DNA of 64,000 nt, taken from assembly GCF_014217215.1 (NCBI RefSeq), contig NZ_CP056080.1, forward strand, positions 2,232,001-2,296,000, given 5' to 3'. A model generated the notes under the pieces. That model saw nothing but the letters and a program-made list of their open reading frames with translations, was not told where the DNA came from and ran no database searches. Position numbers and translations under genes: made by a program. Positions 1 to 8,184 of the stretch are shown here, one piece after another. The stretch is from Rothia nasimurium. GTDB lineage: Bacteria; Actinomycetota; Actinomycetes; Actinomycetales; Micrococcaceae. Position 1 is the stretch's first letter. The number at the start of each line of letters is the position of its first letter.

Positions 1-776
1 GCGGATTCAAAGAGTGGAACGACCTGGGTAACGCCTTTGTCGCCCGCTGGGCGCAGATCCGTCAGCGGGTCAAGCACCCGGTTCTGCACCTGGCCTGCGT
101 GAACGAAGACATCGACGAGCTCGGCGAGGACATTGAAAACCTCAAGGTCGTAGCCCACGCCGCGCACATGGCGGGCTGGGAAACCCACATCATGCGCATC
201 GACGACCTCTACTGGGACGCCGACCGCCGCATCTGGCTCGATCACCACGACCGGCAGGTGCACAACCTCTTCAAGCTCTACCCCTGGGAAGACATGGTTG
301 AGGACACCTACGGGCAGGTCCTCTTCAACGGCGGCTACGCTGCCATGGAGAACTGGTTTGAACCGGCCTGGAAAATGTTCCTCTCCAACAAGGTGCTGAT
401 GGTTGCCCTCTGGGAACTCTACCCGGGGCACCCACTGCTGCTGCCGGCGTCCTTGTCGCCCAACCACGGCTTCACCAACTGGGTCAAGAAACCCATCTTT
501 GGGCGGGAGGGCGACGGTATCGTGGTGAACGCCCCGACCCACGGGGTGCAGGTTGCCCACACCGACGGATACATGACCGAAACCGCCGCCGACCACGAGT
601 ACATCTACCAGCAGTACGTGCAGCCGCCCAACTTCACCGGGGACGCCGGCGAACCCAACTACCCCATCATCGGGGCCTGGGTGGTGGGCGGACGCTCCGT
701 GGGCTTCGGCGTGCGCGAATCAGACGGGGCAATTACCGATGGCTACTGCCGGTTCGTGCCGACGGTGCTCAAGTAA
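1..776 (+). CDS. Glutathionylspermidine synthase-like ATP-grasp ligase (5' partial)
   Basis: The frame is open from the left edge, so the start lies outside the window; about 258 residues are visible. The visible part matches the C-terminal half of the glutathionylspermidine synthase family (GSP_synth, ATP-grasp fold). It has a FKLYPWEDM-type segment, a WKMFLSNK...LWELYPGHPLLLPA segment that is a family signature, and the KPIFGREGDG nucleotide-binding loop. Such enzymes ligate an amine to a peptide carboxylate using ATP. Many actinobacterial members have no proven substrate, so the real reaction here is unknown. The protein is cytoplasmic, with no signal or TM segment seen. It is followed by a structured repeat (782-1012), not by an obvious U-tailed terminator. 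Confidence 0.8.
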   Translation, partial: GFKEWNDLGNAFVARWAQIRQRVKHPVLHLACVNEDIDELGEDIENLKVVAHAAHMAGWETHIMRIDDLYWDADRRIWLDHHDRQVHNLFKLYPWEDMVEDTYGQVLFNGGYAAMENWFEPAWKMFLSNKVLMVALWELYPGHPLLLPASLSPNHGFTNWVKKPIFGREGDGIVVNAPTHGVQVAHTDGYMTETAADHEYIYQQYVQPPNFTGDAGEPNYPIIGAWVVGGRSVGFGVRESDGAITDGYCRFVPTVLK

Positions 777-781
777 GCGAA

Positions 782-1012
782 TAGGTGAAGCAGGCTCACA
801 GCGAAGCTGCTGGCTCGGATGAAGTGAGCGGGTGCGCCAGCACGCAAGAGCGAACGGAATCCGCCGCTAGGCGGGGCGTGAATCGCCAGTGATGAGCACC
901 GAGATTCCGAGCGCGCGAGGAAAATAAATCTCGGTGCGAATCTGGCGAGCCTGCGAGCCAGCTAGCGAACCAGGCGAGAGGGTCGGCAGCGAGCGTGAGT
1001 CTGCGCCACCTA
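782..1012 (+). repeat. Structured dispersed repeat, copy A
   Basis: This fills most of the gap between the ligase and the cyclotransferase. It shares long stretches with 13350-13515: GTGAAGCAGGCTC, AGCGAAGCTGCTGGCTCGG and AAGAGCGAACGGAATC. It also shares the core GCGTGAATCG with copies near 45.0 and 54.5 kb. Internally there is a perfect 11-bp inverted repeat (896-906 with 927-937, GCACCGAGATT) and a GCTGGCTCG/CGAGCCAGC pair. Open frames on both strands run through it, but nothing protein-like is recognisable. Function unknown. Confidence 0.6.
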
Positions 1013-1047
1013 ACTTTCTGAGCACACCTCATGGGTACGATAGAGGC

Positions 1048-1497
1048 ATGACAGCCCACCACCCCGTTTTTGTTTACGGCACCCTGCGCCCCGGCATGAG
1101 CAATAATCACTGGTTCCGCGGGGCTGACTCCAACCACACCGGTGCCAGCATCAGCGGCTACGAGCTGGTCACCAACGGCTCCTACCCCTACCTGCTCCCG
1201 GCGTCCGCACCGGTCGGCAGCGATGCCGCCGGGCAGGGCGCCCCGCTGGTGCGTGGCACCCTGGTTTTTGTAGACCCCGCCAACTGGGAGGCCGTTGCTG
1301 CATCCCTCGATGAGCTTGAGGGAACCGATCCCGCGCGTCCTGTGCACGATGACAACCTCTACAACCGGGTGCTGGCCGAGGTGGTGACGGACGCCGGTGA
1401 GCCGGTTACCGCCTGGGTCTACATTCCGCCGGTGAGCAAGCAGGCGCAGCTGCGCGAGCGCTACCCCCTGGTGCCGGGTGGCGAGTGGACCGAGTAA
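1048..1497 (+). CDS. Gamma-glutamylcyclotransferase family protein
   Basis: 149 residues. The N-terminal FVYGTLRPGMSNN is the glycine-rich YGTLRxG signature of the gamma-glutamylcyclotransferase/AIG2 fold. LDELEGTD carries the acidic residue that acts as general base in this family. Members convert gamma-glutamyl amines or peptides to 5-oxoproline; the exact substrate cannot be read here. I place the start at the ATG at 1048 because YGTLR normally lies within ten residues of the start. The frame stays open upstream but is composed of the structured repeat. The stop is immediately followed by the next start (TAAATG), so the two genes are probably co-transcribed and translationally coupled. Confidence 0.8.
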   Translation: MTAHHPVFVYGTLRPGMSNNHWFRGADSNHTGASISGYELVTNGSYPYLLPASAPVGSDAAGQGAPLVRGTLVFVDPANWEAVAASLDELEGTDPARPVHDDNLYNRVLAEVVTDAGEPVTAWVYIPPVSKQAQLRERYPLVPGGEWTE

Positions 1498-2493
1498 ATG
1501 CCCCCTTTTGATTTTGAACCAGAGACCTGGTTCCGTGTGATTGATGTTGCCGCTATTGTCACCAACGGTCTGTTGGGTGGGGCGGTTGCCCGCGCCCACC
1601 GTTTCGATATTGTGGGGTTCATTATTTTCTCGGTCATTACGGCGATGGGCGGGGGCATTATTCGTGATGTTCTGCTCGATACCGGTTTTCCCGTCGCCCT
1701 GACCGATAGCTACTACTGGGTGGCTGCGCTGGGGTCTGCGGCCCTGGCCTACCTGATGGATTTTGGGTCCCGCTGGGCTGACCGCACCCTGCTCGTGGCG
1801 GATTTTTTGGGCATGGGCTGCTGGACCGCCACCGGAACCATCAAGGCCCTCGCCCTGGGTCTGCACTGGCTCCCCGCTATTGCCCTGGGCGTGATTACAG
1901 CGGTGGGCGGCGGTGTGATTCGTGATGTCATGGTCAACCGGGTTCCCGCCATTTTGGGCGGTAGCCCCCTCTACGCCACCGTTGCTTGCGCGGGTGCCGC
2001 TGAGGTCGCTCTCATTGTTGTAACAACCGGGCAGACCGTGCTTGCCATGGGCTGTTCGGTGGTGACCTGCCTGGTGCTGGGCCTGCTGTCGCGCTGGCGG
2101 CGCTGGCAGCTACCGGAACCGGTCGATATCCGTCTGCGGGTGCCCCGCCCCAGGCTCCTGGCCAAGCGTCAGCCACACCTAGTTGCGGCCCAGGCCTGGC
2201 AGCCGGGCAACCCCATCACCCAGGAAATGCGGATTGTGGACGCCCAAAAGAAGGATTATAGGCAGATGCGGGGTTTCCTTCGAAATGCGCGGGGAACTAT
2301 CGCGCCTGGAAGGAAACCCCGCATCTCGGTGAGGTGGGAACCGCTAGATGCGGTAGTCCGTCATCTCAAAGATTTGCAGGAATCGGGCGATACGCTCATT
2401 GGTCGACTCAAAGAAGGCCTCAGGCGCACCGTTATAGAGCACCTTCCCGCCGTCCAAAAAGATGTTCGCTCGTTACTTTTCTGTATTGACTAA
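1498..2493 (+). CDS. TRIC-family (UPF0126) membrane protein with chimeric tail
   Basis: The first ~205 residues form the duplicated three-helix unit of the trimeric intracellular cation channel/YadS family: each half has a GGGxxRD motif (AMGGGIIRDV and AVGGGVIRDV) and hydrophobic helices. Bacterial members are proposed to conduct potassium or transport glycine. After about residue 250 the reading frame passes through a perfect 18-bp hairpin (2264-2326). It then enters a 124-bp duplicate of the 3' end of the downstream ABC ATPase gene, read in antisense. The last ~50 residues (EPLDAVVRHLKDLQ onward) are therefore a by-product of a rearrangement and unlikely to belong to the original protein. 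The stop overlaps the stop of the convergent DUF262 gene. Confidence 0.82.
   Translation: MPPFDFEPETWFRVIDVAAIVTNGLLGGAVARAHRFDIVGFIIFSVITAMGGGIIRDVLLDTGFPVALTDSYYWVAALGSAALAYLMDFGSRWADRTLLVADFLGMGCWTATGTIKALALGLHWLPAIALGVITAVGGGVIRDVMVNRVPAILGGSPLYATVACAGAAEVALIVVTTGQTVLAMGCSVVTCLVLGLLSRWRRWQLPEPVDIRLRVPRPRLLAKRQPHLVAAQAWQPGNPITQEMRIVDAQKKDYRQMRGFLRNARGTIAPGRKPRISVRWEPLDAVVRHLKDLQESGDTLIGRLKEGLRRTVIEHLPAVQKDVRSLLFCID
2264..2326. terminator. 18-bp perfect stem-loop, likely bidirectional terminator
   Basis: Arms 2264-2281 and 2309-2326 are perfectly complementary (AGATGCGGGGTTTCCTTC) around a 27-nt loop. It lies inside the extended reading frame of the TRIC-like gene. It probably marks the original end of the convergent ABC-importer operon, now separated from it by the DUF262 insertion. 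Confidence 0.6.
2341..2464 (-). repeat. Left copy of duplicated ABC ATPase 3' end
   Basis: This 124-bp segment matches 4461-4584 with 8 mismatches (about 94% identity) in direct orientation. The right copy is the genuine C-terminal coding end and stop of the amino acid ABC ATPase. This left copy is a detached duplicate that encodes nothing by itself in the sense direction. The two copies bracket the DUF262 gene exactly. Confidence 0.9.
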
Positions 2494-4325
2494 CGATAAG
2501 CCAGGGGAAAACGCCTAAGAGTTTGCTCGATTAGTTCCTGAGTACGTTTCTCAATAGCATCCTGGTTCCAGGTTTCAGCATTGGCCAAATCCCGGTTCAG
2601 GCTGAGCTTATTCTTGTACCCGATAAAACGTCCCTCTCCGTCCCGATGATCCCGTTTGGCCAGGAACTCCCTGTTGCTGAGGTTGCTGTTATAACCCGTA
2701 ATGGTTAGGTTTCCCAGACGATGTTTCTCTTTCTCTTGAATTTCACGAGCAATAGTCTCATCCCCGCCCAGCATCTCAACCCAACCAGGCTTGAGCTTAT
2801 CGCTTTGGGGAAGAATATGCTCAATTGACCAAACGTATGTCGGTTTGCTCTGACTAGCGTCACGTTTCCAGAGGTCTTGATGGGTCTCCTTTGTCATGTA
2901 CTCCTCTTCAAGAGACACTAAAACAAAGCGAATCGCGTCAGAATTAGTCTCGTAAACAGGGCCTGAGAGAATCTCCCTAAAAGCGTCATCTGATGCAGAA
3001 GTCGCAAGGAGCCGTTTTACGATAAGTTCCTTGATTAAATCAGGGCTCTCAGCTGAACGAACTTGAGTAATCAAATCCATAAAAATCTTAGGAAGAGCAT
3101 AAGTTGCGGGATAGCCAGTGATATTTCTGCGTACAAAAAATGAAGTTAGAAGGTCAGCGATATCCCGTATATCAGCATCAGATAGCGACAGTTTCTGCTG
3201 TTCCATCAGTAAATACATGAGTAGGATATGAGCAGGTGCCCCCTGTGCCCGAGCCAAGCGTTTGAACGCATCCAATAGCTCATCGCTATAGTTCTCATCT
3301 TTGATTGACCCTATGAGCAAGCCAAAGGCTTTCACGCCCTCGCTAATATCACGGATAGTCTTTTGTAAGTCAGTAGCAATGAGAGTCTCATATATCTTGA
3401 TAATGTTGCTTCGTGTAGCAACCGTTGCACCGGATACAGAAAACTCTTTTACATCCTTCATGGCATTGTAGTAATACCTGAAAAACCGCTCTTGAGTGCT
3501 GTATTCGTCTCCTAAAATACCTACCCATTGCTTCCATCGCTCATAGGTTTCATCAAGGCTGACTTCGCTACCTGCCCGATCAGCCTTACCTAGGAGGGTA
3601 TTTTTGATAAGGTCAATTGGTGTCAGCGGCATCCCTCTGTTGTTCAATGATTCGAACAGGACAAAAGCATCCGCCTGAGTTTCAACCTCAATTTTTACGA
3701 CGGTTGCCTTTTTGAGGCTTTCGAGCATATCGAAAGCAGTCTTCAGAGGAATCTCTTTATTTTCTTCAGCTTGGGTTTTAATGCGGTCGTAGAAGTAATT
3801 GAACCCTTTAATTACGCGCCGAACCCACGCGTAGGGAGAGTCTTCTGCATCTTTGAGCAGACCAGCTTTCTTAAGCACCTGGCCGTAGTCCAAGGCGTTA
3901 AAATTCTGAGCCTGCGGGCGAAGACGTGGTTGCTGGTTGCTTTTCAAAACCAACATTTTCTTGAGGTTGACTATATCCGCGTTAAGTTCGTCCTCATCAA
4001 AATCGCCAATTTCATCAGCTTGCTGAGACTCTTTAATTACTGCGTAAAGAGCCGACAAGAGCAATGAAATCGTAGTAAGACGCTGCTGACCATCGATAAC
4101 CTCAAGTACTGACTCAGCTGTCGTATTTACCGTGGCGTTGACGCAGATAATTGTTCCCATGAAGTGCTGACCGTTAGGCCCAGCTTCTAGGAGGTCATTG
4201 ACTAAATCCTCCCACTGGGCAACACCCCAGCTGTACTCACGCTGATACTTTGGAATAGAAAAAACAACATTATTCTCAGGGCTTAGCAGTGCATGGATGG
4301 GGTCGTTATTAAGGGATTTAATCAC
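2490..4325 (-). CDS. DUF262/DUF1524 protein, single-chain GmrSD-type nuclease
   Basis: About 611 residues. The N-terminal DUF262 domain shows IPKYQREYSW and the DGQQR motif (about 78-82), the ParB/sulfiredoxin-like nucleotide-binding signature of GmrS. The C-terminal DUF1524 domain has EHILPQ (from about 502) followed by HRLGNLT and NSNLSN, the His-Me finger nuclease motif of GmrD. Related fused proteins (GmrSD, BrxU) are type IV restriction enzymes that cut modified phage DNA; that role here is inferred. I prefer the GTG at 4325 because AGGAG lies 6-7 nt upstream; an ATG at 4367 has no visible ribosome site. The gene is clearly AT-richer than its neighbours and sits between two copies of the adjacent ATPase 3' end, so it was probably acquired by transfer. 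Read-through from the upstream ABC operon is possible. Confidence 0.9.
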   Translation of the reverse strand: MIKSLNNDPIHALLSPENNVVFSIPKYQREYSWGVAQWEDLVNDLLEAGPNGQHFMGTIICVNATVNTTAESVLEVIDGQQRLTTISLLLSALYAVIKESQQADEIGDFDEDELNADIVNLKKMLVLKSNQQPRLRPQAQNFNALDYGQVLKKAGLLKDAEDSPYAWVRRVIKGFNYFYDRIKTQAEENKEIPLKTAFDMLESLKKATVVKIEVETQADAFVLFESLNNRGMPLTPIDLIKNTLLGKADRAGSEVSLDETYERWKQWVGILGDEYSTQERFFRYYYNAMKDVKEFSVSGATVATRSNIIKIYETLIATDLQKTIRDISEGVKAFGLLIGSIKDENYSDELLDAFKRLARAQGAPAHILLMYLLMEQQKLSLSDADIRDIADLLTSFFVRRNITGYPATYALPKIFMDLITQVRSAESPDLIKELIVKRLLATSASDDAFREILSGPVYETNSDAIRFVLVSLEEEYMTKETHQDLWKRDASQSKPTYVWSIEHILPQSDKLKPGWVEMLGGDETIAREIQEKEKHRLGNLTITGYNSNLSNREFLAKRDHRDGEGRFIGYKNKLSLNRDLANAETWNQDAIEKRTQELIEQTLRRFPLAYR

Positions 4326-4460
4326 TGGTTCTCCTATCGTATAAGGCAATAATAGCCCTACGTTCATGCTGATTCTTTGTCTTGCCCTCAGAAAAATAAA
4401 AGCACAGTTTCCCCAGATGAATGAAACCAGTCTATCCGCACGAAGAAGCTTCCACAGTTA

Positions 4461-4584
4461 CCGCTAGATGCGGTAGTCCGTCATCTCGAAGATTTGCAAG
4501 AACCGGGCGATACGCTCATGGGACGATTCGAAGAAAGCCTCAGGCGCACCGTTATAGAGCACCTTCCCGCCGTCCAAAAAGATG
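4461..4584 (-). repeat. Right (functional) copy of the duplicated ATPase 3' end
   Basis: Direct-repeat partner of 2341-2464. It contains the stop codon and last ~40 codons of the ABC ATPase gene. Homology ends sharply on the DUF262 side at CCGCTAG, which marks the insertion junction. Confidence 0.9.
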
Positions 4585-5213
4585 ATGCGGTCGGCAACCC
4601 GGCGGGCGAAGGCCATATTGTGGGTAACAACCACCAGGGAACGCTTTTCGCGGGCCAGATCGATGAGCACACGAATAACCTCGGCTTCAAGCTCGGGGTC
4701 AAGAGCAGAGGTGGGCTCATCAAAGAGCAGGTAGTCGGGGGCAACAGCCAGGGCGCGAGCAATAGCGACGCGCTGCTGCTGGCCACCCGAAAGGTTATCG
4801 GGGTAGGAGTCTGCCTTATGCCCCAACCCCACCTTCTCCAGCAGGTCGCGCGCGAGCTGGGCGGCGGCGTCCTTACCCATCTTGCCGTTGAGCACCGGGG
4901 CCAGCGCCACGTTCTGCTCGGCGGTGTAGTGGGGGAAGAGGTTGAAGTTCTGGAAGACCATGGCCGAGTGCTTGCGGATGGTGCGCACCTGCTCGTCGCT
5001 CAGGCCGGCGGCGAAGTCCACCGAGTCGCCCTCGATGGTCAGGACGCCTGACTCGGGGGTTTCGAGCAGGTTCAGGCAGCGCAGCAGGGTGGATTTACCC
5101 GAACCGGAGGGCCCGAGAATAACCGTGGTTTCGCCGTTTTCGAGGTCGAGGGAGATGTCGCGCAGAATGGTGTTCTCGCCGAAGCTTTTGGTGAGGTTCT
5201 TCAGGCTAAGCAT
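4464..5213 (-). CDS. Polar amino acid (probably cystine) ABC importer, ATPase
   Basis: 249 residues with Walker A GPSGSGKST (34-42), signature LSGGQQQR (141-148) and Walker B YLLFDEP (161-167). It energises the importer encoded by the two preceding genes; the permease reading frame overlaps its start by 8 bp (5206-5213). The family is the GlnQ/HisP/TcyC group that imports polar amino acids. Cystine is favoured because a cystathionine gamma-lyase/synthase gene heads the same operon, but glutamine or another amino acid cannot be excluded. The last 40 codons lie in the duplicated segment. Confidence 0.9.
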   Translation of the reverse strand: MLSLKNLTKSFGENTILRDISLDLENGETTVILGPSGSGKSTLLRCLNLLETPESGVLTIEGDSVDFAAGLSDEQVRTIRKHSAMVFQNFNLFPHYTAEQNVALAPVLNGKMGKDAAAQLARDLLEKVGLGHKADSYPDNLSGGQQQRVAIARALAVAPDYLLFDEPTSALDPELEAEVIRVLIDLAREKRSLVVVTHNMAFARRVADRIIFLDGGKVLYNGAPEAFFESSHERIARFLQIFEMTDYRI

Positions 5214-5883
5214 TGACTGTCCTTATGTAACGGCTGGTGCGCTTCTCTAGGGCGCGCTGGGCGATGGAGAGAAGGGTGAAGATGACCAGGTAGATGGCGG
5301 CTACTTCAAGGTACATGGCCAGCGGTTCGAAGGTGCGGGCGGCGACCTGCTTGCCGGACTGGAAGAGATCGACCATAGAGATGACCGATACCAGGGAGGT
5401 GCCCTTGACCAGGTCGATCAGGTCGTTACCCAGCGGGGGTAGGGCGATACGGGTGGCCTGCGGAATCACGACGTGGCGCAGGGTCTGCATCTTGGTGAAG
5501 TTGAGGGTGCGGGCGGCTTCGAACTGGCCGCGCGGTATTGAGGCGTAGGCTGAGCGGAAGGTTTCGGCCACGTAGGCGCCGGTGTTGAGGCTCAGCGCGA
5601 TGATGGCGGCGGGCCAGGTGTCGAGGGTGATGCCGACGCGGGGTAGCCCGTAGAACACCAGGAAGAGCTGCACTAGAAGCGGGGTGCCACGGAAGAACCA
5701 CACGAAGGCTGTGGCTAGCCAGTTGAGCGGGTTGTAGCGGCTGAGGTTGCGGGCGGCGGTGGCCAGCAGACCCAGTACCAGCGCGAGGACGAAGGAGATG
5801 AGGGTCAGCGGGATGGTCACCTGCACGGTGGCCAGCAGCAGGGAGGGCAGGGATTGTGCCCAGAGTTCTAGGTAGCGGTCCAT
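5206..5883 (-). CDS. Polar amino acid ABC importer, permease
   Basis: 225 residues and several hydrophobic helices of the HisMQ/GlnP/TcyB type. FRGTPLLVQLFLVFYGLP is a hallmark of polar amino acid permeases. The EAA loop (FEAARTLNFTKMQTLRHVVIPQA) docks the ATPase. There is one permease gene only, so the pore is probably a homodimer. It is separated from the solute-binding gene by about 57 bp and overlaps the ATPase start. Confidence 0.9.
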   Translation of the reverse strand: MDRYLELWAQSLPSLLLATVQVTIPLTLISFVLALVLGLLATAARNLSRYNPLNWLATAFVWFFRGTPLLVQLFLVFYGLPRVGITLDTWPAAIIALSLNTGAYVAETFRSAYASIPRGQFEAARTLNFTKMQTLRHVVIPQATRIALPPLGNDLIDLVKGTSLVSVISMVDLFQSGKQVAARTFEPLAMYLEVAAIYLVIFTLLSIAQRALEKRTSRYIRTVNA

Positions 5884-5940
5884 AGTGTTCTACGGGTTAC
5901 TTTCGGTTCGGACGCCGGGGCGCGGCTTGCCGGGGCCGGG

Positions 5941-6765
5941 TTAGGCCTTGGGGCTGAGGTCGATGCCAACGTACTTTTCGTAGATGGCCTTGAAGTCGCC
6001 GTTCTCCAGGTGCTTGGCGATGGAGTCGTTGATGGCGGTCTGCAGGGTGGTTGCGCCCTTGGGCATCAGGATTGCTGATTCGGAGGCGTCGCCGAGTACG
6101 CCGTCGAGCAGACGGATGGGGGCGTCGGGGTGCTGCTCCTGGTAGTAGGCGAAGGTGACGGCGTCGTTACCGCAGGCGTCTACGCGGCCGGTGAGTACCT
6201 GTTCGATGGCTTCGTCGAAGCCGGTAACGATGGTCATCTGGGCGCCTGCTTCTTCGAGTAGGGTGCGGAAGTTAGAGGTCTCTGATGAGGCTGCGGTGGC
6301 GCCGTTGAGGTCGGCGATGGTCTGCAGCTCTGAGTCCTGCAGGACGGCGACCTTGCCTTCTGAGGCGACGTAGGGGTTGGAGAAGTCGTACTTCTGCTTG
6401 CGTTCTTCGGTGGGTGAGACGTAGTTGATGACGATGTCGTAGCGGTCGGCGTCGACACCGGCGATCAGGGAGTCCCAGGGGGTTTCGGTGTATTCGGCGG
6501 TGACACCCAGGTCGGCGGCGATGAGGTCGCCGATTTCCTTTTCCATGCCGACGAGTTCGCCGGCTTCGTTGTGGTAATTCCAGGGGGCGAAGGTGCCTTC
6601 GAAGCCGATGCGGATCTTGCCGGCGTCCTTGATAGCCTGCAGCTTGTCGGCAGCTGCGGAGGAGTCGGAGGTGCTGGAGGATGAGGAGCCGCAGGCGGCC
6701 AGGGCGAGGGCGAGGGCGGACGCGCCAGCGGCGGAGAGCGCGGTACGGCGGGTGATGTTCTGCAT
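5941..6765 (-). CDS. Amino acid ABC importer, solute-binding lipoprotein
   Basis: 274 residues. The start at 6765 gives a basic n-region with RR, a hydrophobic core and the lipobox LAAC, followed by a serine-rich linker, as in a lipid-anchored binding protein. AAAGG stands about 8 nt upstream. The mature part shows IRIGFEGTFAPWNY and GMEKEIGDLIAADLG, typical of family-3 solute-binding proteins of the FliY/TcyA cystine group. It would capture substrate outside the membrane for the permease and ATPase encoded next to it. Confidence 0.88.
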   Translation of the reverse strand: MQNITRRTALSAAGASALALALAACGSSSSSTSDSSAAADKLQAIKDAGKIRIGFEGTFAPWNYHNEAGELVGMEKEIGDLIAADLGVTAEYTETPWDSLIAGVDADRYDIVINYVSPTEERKQKYDFSNPYVASEGKVAVLQDSELQTIADLNGATAASSETSNFRTLLEEAGAQMTIVTGFDEAIEQVLTGRVDACGNDAVTFAYYQEQHPDAPIRLLDGVLGDASESAILMPKGATTLQTAINDSIAKHLENGDFKAIYEKYVGIDLSPKA

Positions 6766-6805
6766 GGGTGTACCTTTCGGTGATTGTGTTTGTTGTGGGG
6801 AAGGC

Positions 6806-7942
6806 TTAGGCGGCGTCGAGGGCGCCGATGATATCGGCACGCAGGTCGTCGACGTCTTCAATGCCGACGGCTACGCGCACCAGTCGGGTGGTGAGGCCGG
6901 CGTTGTCGCGGTCTTCTTGGGAGTAGGCGCCCTGGGTCATGGTGGTGGGCAGGCAGACCAGGGATTCGATGCCGCCGAGGGAGACGGCGAAGGTAAAGAC
7001 CTGCAGGGCATCGAGGAAGGCCTTGATGTCGTAGCCTTCTTTGATGGTGAAGGAGAAGAGGGCGCCCTTGCCGGTGGCCTGTTCGGCCTGAATCTTAGCT
7101 TCTTCGGCGCTGTAGGAGCCGGGGAAGTAGACGGTGTCGACGGCGGGGTGGGCGGCGACGGCCTCGATGAGGACGTCGGCGTTGGCCTGCTGGCGCTCCA
7201 TGCGCAGGGCTAGGGTCTTGACGTTCTGCAGCAGACGGTAGGAGTCGATGGGTGAGAGCACGCCACCAGAAATCAGCTGGGCCTTGAAGAGCTTGTCGGC
7301 CAATTCTGCGTTGTTGGTGGTGGCGACGCCCGCGAGCAGGTCGCCGTGGCCGGCCAGGTACTTGGTGGCTGACTGCACGACGATATCTGCGCCCAGGTCG
7401 AGGGGCTTCTGCAGGTAGGGGGTCATGACGGTGTTGTCGACGACCAGCAGGGCACCGTGGCGGTGGGCCAGCTCGGCGACCTTCTTGATGTCGGTGACGC
7501 GCAGGGTGGGGTTGGAGGGGGTCTCGATAAAGACCATGCCCACGTTCTTGCCCTCAAAGTGGGAGTCGGAGAGGGTGGAGAGGTCGTAGACCAGCTCGTT
7601 GGTGACGCCGCGCTTGGGGAGTTCGATGGTGGCGAAGCGGTAGTTGCCGCCGTAGACGGGCATACCCATGATGAGGGTCTGGCCGTGTTCCAGGATTCCC
7701 ATGGCTGCGGCGGTGGCGCTCATGCCGGAAGCGTAGAGGAAGGCGTGCTCGGCGCCCTCGATAGCGGCGAGGGTGGTTTCTGCCTTGGAGCGGGTGGGGT
7801 TACCGCCGCGCTGGTATTCGAAGGGGCCTTCGGTGCCGTCGGTGGGCTGACCGAAGGTAGAGGCTGTATAAATCGGGGGTACGACGGCCTGCTCTTCGTT
7901 AGAATGCACGGCGTGGATTGCGCGGGTGGTAAAGCCTGCCAC
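6806..7942 (-). CDS. Cystathionine gamma-lyase/synthase family PLP enzyme
   Basis: 378 residues of the Cys/Met metabolism PLP family. The PLP lysine lies in SATKYLAGHG (K194), the ring-stacking aspartate in VVDNTVMTPYL (D169), and the SGM...A phosphate loop near residue 73. The start is GTG at 7942 with GAAAGGA about 8 nt upstream; the frame continues upstream but across the promoter. The enzyme could make or break cystathionine, or desulfhydrate cystine. Its place at the head of the importer operon (40 bp to the binding-protein gene) suggests handling of imported cystine. The exact reaction cannot be told from sequence. Confidence 0.88.
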   Translation of the reverse strand: MAGFTTRAIHAVHSNEEQAVVPPIYTASTFGQPTDGTEGPFEYQRGGNPTRSKAETTLAAIEGAEHAFLYASGMSATAAAMGILEHGQTLIMGMPVYGGNYRFATIELPKRGVTNELVYDLSTLSDSHFEGKNVGMVFIETPSNPTLRVTDIKKVAELAHRHGALLVVDNTVMTPYLQKPLDLGADIVVQSATKYLAGHGDLLAGVATTNNAELADKLFKAQLISGGVLSPIDSYRLLQNVKTLALRMERQQANADVLIEAVAAHPAVDTVYFPGSYSAEEAKIQAEQATGKGALFSFTIKEGYDIKAFLDALQVFTFAVSLGGIESLVCLPTTMTQGAYSQEDRDNAGLTTRLVRVAVGIEDVDDLRADIIGALDAA

Positions 7943-7975
7943 GGTGATTCCTTTCGGTATCAAGAAAAAAGCGTA

Positions 7976-8004
7976 TTTATAGAGCCTATACCGGTTATCT
8001 GCAA
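7976..8004 (-). promoter_or_regulatory. Sigma70-like promoter of the gamma-lyase/ABC operon
   Basis: On the minus strand there is TTGCAG (7999-8004), a 17-bp spacer, then TATAAA (7976-7981), about 35 bp upstream of the GTG start. Predicted by eye only. Confidence 0.5.
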
Positions 8005-8120
8005 GGCAGGGAATTAATGTTACGCGTTTATGACGCCCCTCTTGGGCAAACACCGAGGGTATAACAAAGGGCACAACCGAGTCGCGCAGCAACGTCTTTT
8101 CAGGCCAGCTGGGTAGCAAA

Positions 8121-8154
8121 AAGGCCCCGCTCCCTGGTGAGGGAGCGGGGCCTT
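8121..8154 (-). terminator. Rho-independent terminator of the NlpC/P60 gene
   Basis: Perfect 14-bp arms (8121-8134, 8141-8154; AAGGCCCCGCTCCC) with a 6-nt loop. They are followed on the minus strand by a run of Ts. It lies about 30 bp past the stop of the 8185-9117 gene. Confidence 0.85.
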
Positions 8155-8184
8155 TCTCGAGAAAAGACGCCTGAGGCTACCTGC

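Noticed and set aside
796-1866. Long minus-strand open frame opposite the cyclotransferase and TRIC genes
   Set aside because: It is antisense to two recognisable genes, has no domain, and exists because of GC-rich codon structure.
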